From positions 1-16,014 of the forward strand of contig JAGMEZ010000565.1 of assembly GCA_023127905.1 (NCBI GenBank): 16,014 nucleotides of DNA, read 5' to 3'. Source of the DNA: Caldifarciminota bacterium. Lineage in GTDB: Bacteria; Hydrothermota; E44-bin80. Positions 1-4,886 of this stretch are shown in pieces; position 1 is the first letter of the stretch; every line of letters begins with the position of its first letter. A program made the translations under genes and the position numbers. A model generated the notes under the pieces. The model did no database searches. It saw only the letters and a list, made by a program, of their open reading frames with translations, and was not told where the DNA came from.

Positions 1-37
1 TGCGATCTAAAATTTCAATTAATTGTTCATTTATCAT
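1..37 (-). CDS. 5' end of an unidentified gene running off the left edge
   Basis: The minus strand has an ATG at 37-35 preceded by a run of five G (complement of 45-49) at a 7-nt spacing, a good ribosome binding site. The twelve visible codons read MINEQLIEILDR and stay open to the window edge. The start overlaps, as ATGA, the stop of the winged-helix remnant frame just upstream (TGA at 36-34), the spacing typical of translationally coupled operon genes. Twelve residues are too few to name the product. Its place downstream of hsdM and an AlbA_2 gene would fit another member of the restriction-modification locus, but that is only context. Confidence 0.55.
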   Translation of the reverse strand, partial: MINEQLIEILDR

Positions 38-111
38 ATTATTTCCCCCGTGAATTCATTTGGTGATTTTGACTCCTGGCAAAATTCGAGCACCCTGGCA
101 TACCGATCAAA
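34..111 (-). pseudogene. Remnant of a winged-helix C-terminus (AlbA_2-regulator-like)
   Basis: The frame ending at the TGA at 34-36 reads DRYARVLEFCQESKSPNEF followed by TGEII and a stop. It aligns without gaps to the winged-helix start of the complete AlbA_2 protein encoded at 485-1900 (DRIAKILQYCEKPRSLKEM): seven identities in 19, and most other positions are conservative. The frame is open back to a TAG at 166-168 but has no ATG, GTG or TTG start, so it looks like the 3' stump of a second copy of that gene. The stop overlaps the next gene's start as ATGA, which suggests the intact ancestor belonged to the same operon. The similarity is short, so chance is not excluded. Confidence 0.4.
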
Positions 112-151
112 TCTAAATTTGAAATCACAAAATGTGACCTCAAGTTTGAGG
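107..151. repeat. Three adjacent perfect inverted repeats
   Basis: Three dyads follow one another almost without gaps: TCAAAT-ctaa-ATTTGA (107-122), TCACA-aaa-TGTGA (125-137) and CCTCAA-gt-TTGAGG (138-151). Each arm is perfect. Sequence and loops differ between the three, so this is not a simple tandem repeat. They lie inside the non-coding stretch before the left-edge gene and could be a protein-binding array, RNA hairpins or a decayed palindromic repeat. No function is assigned. Confidence 0.6.
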
Positions 152-239
152 TGGTGAAATAGAACCTAAAGGCACTTAAATTTTCTGAATAACCTCTGAG
201 TTTGCTTTTCTTCATCTTCTGTTTCACCCTCTCTTTTGT

Positions 240-401
240 TCTCCCCCATCAAGGGGGAGAAGATTTAGGAAGTAATTCTCCCCGTCAAGTGGGAAAAGAT
301 AAAGAAGCGTAGAACCTCTCCCGCGACGGGAGAGAAATATGAGGGGGTGAGATTCTCTCCCCAGCCTACGCTGAAGCTTCGGCTGACATACATCAAGGGG
401 A
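240..401. repeat. Array of CTCCCC/GGGGAG palindromes with a nested 28-bp insert
   Basis: Four related hairpin units follow each other at roughly 38-nt steps. Unit 1 (240-260) has 8-bp arms TCTCCCCC/GGGGGAGA around ATCAA. Unit 2 (277-296) is imperfect, TCTCCCC-GTCAA-GTGGGA. Unit 3 (316-334) has 7-bp arms CTCTCCC/GGGAGAG around GCGAC. Unit 4 has its arms TCTCCCC (356-362) and CATCAAGGGGA (391-401) separated by 28 bp (363-390) containing the palindrome GAAGCTTC. The loops of units 1, 2 and 4 share the TCAA element, so unit 4 looks like the same hairpin opened by a small inserted element. This resembles REP-like intergenic repeats. Unequal unit spacing and imperfect repeats argue against CRISPR. 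Together with the dyads at 107-151 it fills most of the gene-free stretch 38-484. Confidence 0.6.
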
Positions 402-484
402 AGGAAAACAAAGGAATTTTTCGAATGTCCGATAAATGTCTCATAATATCTCTTAAATAATCATTACCGATAATATTATTTTTA

Positions 485-1900
485 CTACTGCTTTCTAACA
501 TATTTTTGAAACCTGCTTCTTGGTTTATCTGGAATAGTTCTTTCTAAATAGTTCTTTTCAAGCAATGGATTTAGAATTTGATAAATAAAGTTTTTTCTAT
601 CTTTAAGCTCTAAAAACTCCATCATTTCTTTTAGAGAACGCGGTTTTTCACAGTATTGTAATATTTTTGCTATCCTATCTCGCATTTCGACTTGTGGGGT
701 GACTTGTGGGGTGACTTTGGGGGTAACTCCTACTACAGGATGGGGAAGTATTAACCTAAATGTATTATTTTGTGGATTATTTATGTAATATGGAAGCTCG
801 TAACCTTCTTTTTTTAGTGCTTCTGTAGTCGTTTTTAGTCCTGTACCTTTCGACTCTGCCCATTGAAGGTCATAAAATACTGAAGCAATATTAGGATTTC
901 GAAGTTTTGAACCAGGCGTGTCAAACTCATCCGGATTCTTTAAGGAATATCCTGCATTGTAAAATTCAACTCTATCATTATAGATTATCACCTGAGCGGG
1001 ACTTGAACCAAAATAATCCTGGTGCATTAAAAGATTAGTGAGAGACTCTCTCAAAGCATTACTATGTGCATTTTCTTCTATCCTATCACCTCTTACATCG
1101 CTCTGGAAAGGTATGAGGAAAAACCTTTCCATAAAGTCCAATGCGATTGAACGTATAGTTATAAGATTTCCCTTTAAATCTCTTGAAAGAAAGGGATCTT
1201 TATCCTTTCCCCATTCAATTCCTTTTATTCTAATTATATCAAGCCGTATTGCTGGAAAATATTTTCTTATTGCTTGTTCCTTACCAAAAAGGAGCAATCC
1301 TGCAGCTGTTAATTTTACAGTATTCTCAACAAGAAGACTATAAGACTTTAAAAGATATTTATCGTTAAATTCCAGTTCTGGGGTATCAACCTTGATTAAC
1401 TTTCTTAGTGAACGATAGGCAGATAATGTTTCAGGATTAATGTCGTCGGTTGAACTGCCATCAACAGCTTGAGCATCAGGTGCTCCCATTCTTTCAAGAT
1501 AATAATGATGGACATCTTGGTCAGTAAGCCTTAAATCTGTTGCACCGACCCTTTTAAATCCGCCTTTAATAGGACCAGCATCCTTTATATAAATCGGTTT
1601 TTGATACTTAGGGGCTTCTTTAACCACAATTGCAATAATAGGTTTTCCCCTATCACTTTCTATGTCAGCATTTACCAAAGGGCAGAAATTGAATTTTTGA
1701 CCGACTGTTGATGTAAAATCATCAAGTAATTGCGAAGGATTCTTGAGTCCAACAGGCACATATTTATCATTCATTTTTTCATAACCCAGTAGAATCATTC
1801 CTCCACCCTCATTTGAGAAAGAAGAAACGGTTTCCCAAAGAGACTTTGATAAACTCGATTTACATAATTTATACTCTACTCTACTTGTTTCGTATTTCAT
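485..1900 (-). CDS. AlbA_2 (Schlafen-type) DNA-binding putative transcriptional regulator with GHKL-like region
   Basis: The 471-residue protein has the layout of the RNA/DNA-binding AlbA_2 regulators. Residues 1-135 form the AlbA_2 domain (VEYK near the start, SSFSNEGGGMILLGY, then GFKRVGATD). About 280-395 is the HATPase_c_4-like region, with RESLTNLLMHQDY matching the E-N-H box and AESKGTGLKTTTEAL the glycine box. A VTPKVTPQVTPQV linker follows, then a winged helix at about 405-471. Such proteins often sit inside type I restriction-modification loci, as here, 36 nt after hsdM and presumably cotranscribed; a regulatory role is inferred. The only in-frame ATG is 1900. It lacks a Shine-Dalgarno motif at normal distance (GGAG lies about 22 nt upstream), so translation may depend on hsdM, or an unusual upstream codon may be used. 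No damage is seen in the coding frame. Confidence 0.85.
   Translation of the reverse strand: MKYETSRVEYKLCKSSLSKSLWETVSSFSNEGGGMILLGYEKMNDKYVPVGLKNPSQLLDDFTSTVGQKFNFCPLVNADIESDRGKPIIAIVVKEAPKYQKPIYIKDAGPIKGGFKRVGATDLRLTDQDVHHYYLERMGAPDAQAVDGSSTDDINPETLSAYRSLRKLIKVDTPELEFNDKYLLKSYSLLVENTVKLTAAGLLLFGKEQAIRKYFPAIRLDIIRIKGIEWGKDKDPFLSRDLKGNLITIRSIALDFMERFFLIPFQSDVRGDRIEENAHSNALRESLTNLLMHQDYFGSSPAQVIIYNDRVEFYNAGYSLKNPDEFDTPGSKLRNPNIASVFYDLQWAESKGTGLKTTTEALKKEGYELPYYINNPQNNTFRLILPHPVVGVTPKVTPQVTPQVEMRDRIAKILQYCEKPRSLKEMMEFLELKDRKNFIYQILNPLLEKNYLERTIPDKPRSRFQKYVRKQ
691..726 (-). repeat. 12-bp tandem repeat encoding the VTPQ linker
   Basis: CTTGTGGGGTGA occurs twice in tandem (691-702, 703-714), followed by a diverged third unit CTTTGGGGGTAA (715-726). 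On the coding strand this gives the VTPK/VTPQ/VTPQ linker between the ATPase-like region and the winged helix of the AlbA_2 protein. The unit length is a multiple of three, so gain or loss of units would change linker length without shifting the frame. Confidence 0.8.
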
Positions 1901-1936
1901 CTTTTTTTCTTTTATGATATTATCTCCATATCTTCC

Positions 1937-3697
1937 CTAATATTTCAATTCTTCCAGATAATTAGCAAGTTTTTTTGTGGTCTTGTCAATCTCTTTTTCA
2001 AGCCCGTCAAGCTCTTTCCATTCCTTTGCAATATCTATCTCCTCAATTTTTTCTTCCGGGAATACGTAGAGGGTAACATTGAGGTTGTAATCGTTCTCCT
2101 CTATTTCTTCACGTTCTACTATTCTTGAAAAACCTTTATCCTCTTTCGACTTCTTATATGCTCGAACTATCCTGTTTTGATTGTCATCATTCAGATAATT
2201 CAATTTTCGTACTTCAGGATGTTGTGCATACTCCTGACTTGCATTTATGAAAAGTACCCTGTCTTTTCTCCTTCTTTGCTTATTTTTATTAAAAATCAGA
2301 ATTGCCCCAGGTGCCCCTGTATTGTAAAAGAGTTTCTCTGGAAGAAGAATGATTGTTTCTATGAGGTCGTCCCTCAGAACTTCTGTCCGTATTGCTTTTT
2401 CTTTACCCCCTCTAAAGAGGCATCCATTATCAATAACTACGCCAATCCTTCCCGTATCATTCTTTGCAGAGGCGAGCATATGCTGAATCCAGACCCAATC
2501 CGCACTTTGCTTTGTGCTGGGACCATACCTGAATCTTTCTTTCCAGAACTCTCCTTTTTTAATGACCTCCTCATTGTATCCATCCTGATTCCACGGCGGA
2601 TTGGCAATAACCATATCAAACATCTTCACTCCTTCACCTTTTTTAAACTTTGGATAAAGAAGTGTATCACCAAAAGTTAAAAGTGCATTTCTGATGCCAT
2701 GGATATAGAGGTTCATCTTTGCCATCGCAAGGGTTTTGGGGTTTACTTCCTGTCCGAGGAGAAAGAGTTTATCTGCTCCTTTTGTACCATACTTGTCTTC
2801 AACATGCTTGTATGACATTATAAGCATTCCTCCAGAACCTAAACTTGGATCATATACACTTTCCTGGGGTTTCGGGTCGAGCATCTTAACAATAAGTTTA
2901 ATAACCTCTCTTGGAGTGTAAACTTCCCCCTCTTTCGCTTTCTGTGGTGCGAAATATCTCAGAATCCACTCATATGCATCACCAAGAATGTCAGGGGATA
3001 CATTGTGAAGCTTTTTCATACTAAAGAGTTCAACAAGTTGTCTCAGAATCTCCGCATTTTCACTGCTTGTTGTAAATTGGACAAAATCTATATTCTCAAA
3101 TACATCCTTTAATTCGGGATTTCGCTCAGCAATTACCTTCATTGCTTTAGAAAAATTCTCAGGCAATTTACCAGGAACTTTCCTTATATTTTCCCATAGA
3201 AATTTCTCTGGAATATCAAAATCATGATACGTTGAAGCCTTCGCTTCCTGTTTTGCTTCCTTCTTGTTAAATCCATCCTCAAGAGCGTCTTGATATGATT
3301 CTTCAAAATCCTTTTCCCACTTGTCACTTATTCTCTTGTAAAAAAGAAGAATAAGAATGAATGTGTAATCAACCCTTGTTCGGATTAAATCCGCTGCTTT
3401 TTTGAGAAGCCCTTCAAGGTCCCTGCGTGTCAGTTTATTTTTATCAATCTTAAGCATTTGGGATATAATTTCTTTTTTACTCTTTAATCTATAGATTCGC
3501 TTTCTCGCATCATCCTCGTCAAAATCTGCTTTAAGCATTTCTGCTTTTCTCAATTCAGAAAGAATTACATTTACCTGTTTCTTATCATCATTAAGGGCAA
3601 CTTTTAATGCTTTTTGTGCATCAACAAACTTGAAAGGTTTATCCTTAAACTCCTTCCATAAAGCTGTATATCGTTTTTCTATCCATTTCTTAACCAT
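1937..3697 (-). CDS. hsdM: Type I restriction-modification DNA adenine methyltransferase subunit (HsdM)
   Basis: An N6-adenine DNA methyltransferase, the modification subunit that works with an HsdS specificity protein. The start at 3697 (MVKKWIEKRY) is chosen because AAGGAG lies 6-7 nt upstream; an in-frame ATG at 3712 contains that Shine-Dalgarno within its own first codons. The 586 residues begin with a winged-helix-like segment (about 1-65), then an HsdM N-terminal helical domain (about 85-240), then the Rossmann methyltransferase domain. The SAM-binding motif DPSLGSGG starts at Asp283 and the catalytic NPPW is at 366-369, both intact. A charged coiled tail ends the protein. The length is in the usual range for HsdM. 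No hsdS or hsdR is in the window; they may lie beyond the left edge. A promoter and a dyad are visible upstream. Confidence 0.92.
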   Translation of the reverse strand: MVKKWIEKRYTALWKEFKDKPFKFVDAQKALKVALNDDKKQVNVILSELRKAEMLKADFDEDDARKRIYRLKSKKEIISQMLKIDKNKLTRRDLEGLLKKAADLIRTRVDYTFILILLFYKRISDKWEKDFEESYQDALEDGFNKKEAKQEAKASTYHDFDIPEKFLWENIRKVPGKLPENFSKAMKVIAERNPELKDVFENIDFVQFTTSSENAEILRQLVELFSMKKLHNVSPDILGDAYEWILRYFAPQKAKEGEVYTPREVIKLIVKMLDPKPQESVYDPSLGSGGMLIMSYKHVEDKYGTKGADKLFLLGQEVNPKTLAMAKMNLYIHGIRNALLTFGDTLLYPKFKKGEGVKMFDMVIANPPWNQDGYNEEVIKKGEFWKERFRYGPSTKQSADWVWIQHMLASAKNDTGRIGVVIDNGCLFRGGKEKAIRTEVLRDDLIETIILLPEKLFYNTGAPGAILIFNKNKQRRRKDRVLFINASQEYAQHPEVRKLNYLNDDNQNRIVRAYKKSKEDKGFSRIVEREEIEENDYNLNVTLYVFPEEKIEEIDIAKEWKELDGLEKEIDKTTKKLANYLEELKY

Positions 3698-3718
3698 ATG
3701 TATCTCCTTCAAAATATT

Positions 3719-3746
3719 AGATAAGCATTTTAATTATCACTTATCT
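3719..3746. promoter_or_regulatory. Dyad in the hsdM leader, possible operator
   Basis: AGATAAG (3719-3725) and CTTATCT (3740-3746) form a perfect 7-bp inverted repeat separated by 14 nt of AT-rich sequence. It lies between the predicted transcription start and the hsdM ribosome binding site. The position suits a repressor site or a leader hairpin affecting translation. No regulator can be named; the downstream AlbA_2 protein is one candidate. Confidence 0.4.
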
Positions 3747-3759
3747 TAAAAGCATTTAT

Positions 3760-3788
3760 AATATAATATGGAAAAGTAATTTTGTCAA
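3760..3788 (-). promoter_or_regulatory. Sigma70-like promoter for hsdM and the AlbA_2 gene
   Basis: On the minus strand a perfect TTGACA (-35, 3788-3783) is followed by a 17-nt spacer and TATATT (-10, 3765-3760), one base off consensus. The predicted start near 3753 leaves a leader of about 55 nt before hsdM. This is the best promoter in the window. Confidence 0.7.
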
Positions 3789-3918
3789 GAGGAAAATGGA
3801 TTTAGGGGGAGAAAAAAGTTGAAATTGTGTTGCGATTTTGAGAATGGCTTACCTGCGCTTCCAAGCCTTACATACTGTAAAAATTTCTCATACTCAAGAT
3901 ATATCTCTCTCCCCTTAA
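3785..3918 (-). other. Gene-free stretch with a startless open frame
   Basis: The 328-nt gap between hsdM and the small secreted gene holds the hsdM promoter and leader, the hairpin at 3922-3952 and this open frame. From about 3918 to a TGA at 3785-3787 the minus strand reads a protein-like peptide including EKFLQYVRLGSAGKPFSKSQ, but there is no ATG, GTG or TTG in frame, and a TAA sits just upstream. It may be a gene remnant or a repeated intergenic element. I do not recognise it. Confidence 0.25.
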
Positions 3919-3921
3919 TTT

Positions 3922-3952
3922 ATGCTGGTACCCCAGGAAGGAGTACCAGCAT
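3922..3952 (-). repeat. Strong 13-bp hairpin downstream of the small secreted gene
   Basis: Arms ATGCTGGTACCCC (3922-3934) and GGAGTACCAGCAT (3940-3952) enclose a 5-nt loop. Twelve of 13 positions are complementary. The one exception is C opposite A in plus-strand RNA but a G-U wobble in minus-strand RNA, so the stem is fully paired only when read from the strand of the neighbouring genes. It lies about 74 nt after the secreted gene's stop. There is no U-tract, so it is not a canonical intrinsic terminator; it could be an mRNA 3'-end stabiliser or a weak or Rho-assisted terminator. Confidence 0.6.
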
Positions 3953-4025
3953 TGAATAGGATACTATTATTTTACTAAATAAGATAGATTCTATTTAAAA
4001 CATGAACAATTTCCTTGATGTGTAA

Positions 4026-4751
4026 TTAATCAGTGAAAATGAGATTCCACGTGTATGTTCCACCTGCAGAGAGATACCCTGTTGTTGGACCCCATTCATA
4101 ATCTGTATATGGGGCATACCCATAAAGAAGTATTGAACCGGCACTAACACCGGTTACCCAACCTACATTACCGGAGTACAAAATTCCTCTGTCATAACCT
4201 TCAACATAGACTCGAATATAATAGGGCGTATCATTATTGATGATAACCGTTCCTGCTCCAGCTCTTTGCGAAGAAGCTGCCTCATATTCTTTTGCCTTTT
4301 TTCTGAGATCGGATGCTACTTTCTTATCACCCAACCCAAACGTTGCATCTTCATATACGTCAGCAATCTTCATAGCAAGCTTTGCATTTTTTTGCTCCCC
4401 TGCGAGTTCAACAGTTTCTTTCAGCAGTGCTTCACCTGTAATAACAGAACTTTTCTTTCCCGAATCCTTCTCTGCATAAAGCATTAACAATGCAGCGGCT
4501 ATCAGAGTATTACCATCTTTGTGGTCCCTTCCCTTATCTATCATCTCTCCAATATCAGCAAGATAATGATATTCCGCACCTAAGTCACCCATTATATTTT
4601 TGTACTTCAATGATTCAATGGGTTTTTCCATTGCCTTCCCGCTCACGGATTTCTCTTCTCCTTTATTCTCCGCAAAAGAGAAGGTGGTAAATGCAAGGAA
4701 CGAAACCGTTAAAACGAGCAGGGTAACCAGAAGAATCTTTCCCTTTTTCAT
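4026..4751 (-). CDS. Small secreted protein, helical then beta-rich; unknown function
   Basis: The 241-residue product starts at 4751 because GGAG lies 5 nt upstream; a possible ATG at 4775 would give a poorer start and push the signal peptide inward. Residues 1-27 are a signal peptide (MKKGKILLVTLLVLTVSF, cleavage near FSFA). About 45-155 is predicted helical, Ala/Lys/Glu-rich and TPR-like in spacing but not a clear TPR. The last 75 residues (from TVIINNDTPYYIRVYV) alternate aromatic and small residues with many Gly and Tyr, ending TYTWNLIFTD, which suggests a compact beta-sandwich. It is the last gene of the exported block, 135 nt after the second CHAT gene. A substrate, inhibitor or binding partner of the CHAT proteases is a possible role, on context only. 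Confidence 0.75.
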   Translation of the reverse strand: MKKGKILLVTLLVLTVSFLAFTTFSFAENKGEEKSVSGKAMEKPIESLKYKNIMGDLGAEYHYLADIGEMIDKGRDHKDGNTLIAAALLMLYAEKDSGKKSSVITGEALLKETVELAGEQKNAKLAMKIADVYEDATFGLGDKKVASDLRKKAKEYEAASSQRAGAGTVIINNDTPYYIRVYVEGYDRGILYSGNVGWVTGVSAGSILLYGYAPYTDYEWGPTTGYLSAGGTYTWNLIFTD

Positions 4752-4794
4752 GCTTTCTCCTTTCCTTCTTAGCATCAGTACAGAAAAGATGCAG

Positions 4795-4845
4795 TTAATT
4801 GTCGATTAGCTTCTTCCTGTAAGAAGAAACTTTTCTTGAACTCAT
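4795..4845 (-). other. 16-codon leader ORF with a 12-nt anti-SD match
   Basis: The complement of 4844-4855 reads AAAGGAGGTGAT, a 12-nt match to the classical anti-Shine-Dalgarno sequence at the 16S rRNA 3' end. An ATG at 4845 overlaps its end and opens MSSRKVSSYRKKLIDN, then TAA. GGAGG-to-ATG spacing is only 2 nt, too short for good initiation. The site may therefore be a ribosome standby site or a relic start for the secreted gene 43 nt further on. A CTTCTT/AAGAAG 6-bp stem (4810-4826) lies within it. Confidence 0.3.
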
Positions 4846-4886
4846 CACCTCCTTTCTGTTGAATTCTGTTTAAACATAACAACTTA

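Noticed and set aside
39..227. 62-codon minus-strand ORF with a GTG start overlapping the left-edge gene's ribosome site
   Set aside because: It runs through the three dyads and overlaps, in another frame, the winged-helix remnant, which has better support; poor ribosome site and no domain.
240..401. CRISPR-like spaced repeats
   Set aside because: Units are imperfect, spacers are short and of unequal length, each unit is a simple G/C hairpin, and no cas gene is nearby.
265..501. 78-codon minus-strand ORF overlapping the end of the AlbA_2 gene
   Set aside because: Most of it translates the palindrome array; composition is not protein-like and it overlaps a solid gene.
2177..2680. 167-codon plus-strand ORF
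   Set aside because: Antisense shadow of hsdM, whose motifs and promoter are clear; rich in Cys/Ile/Ser runs with no domain.
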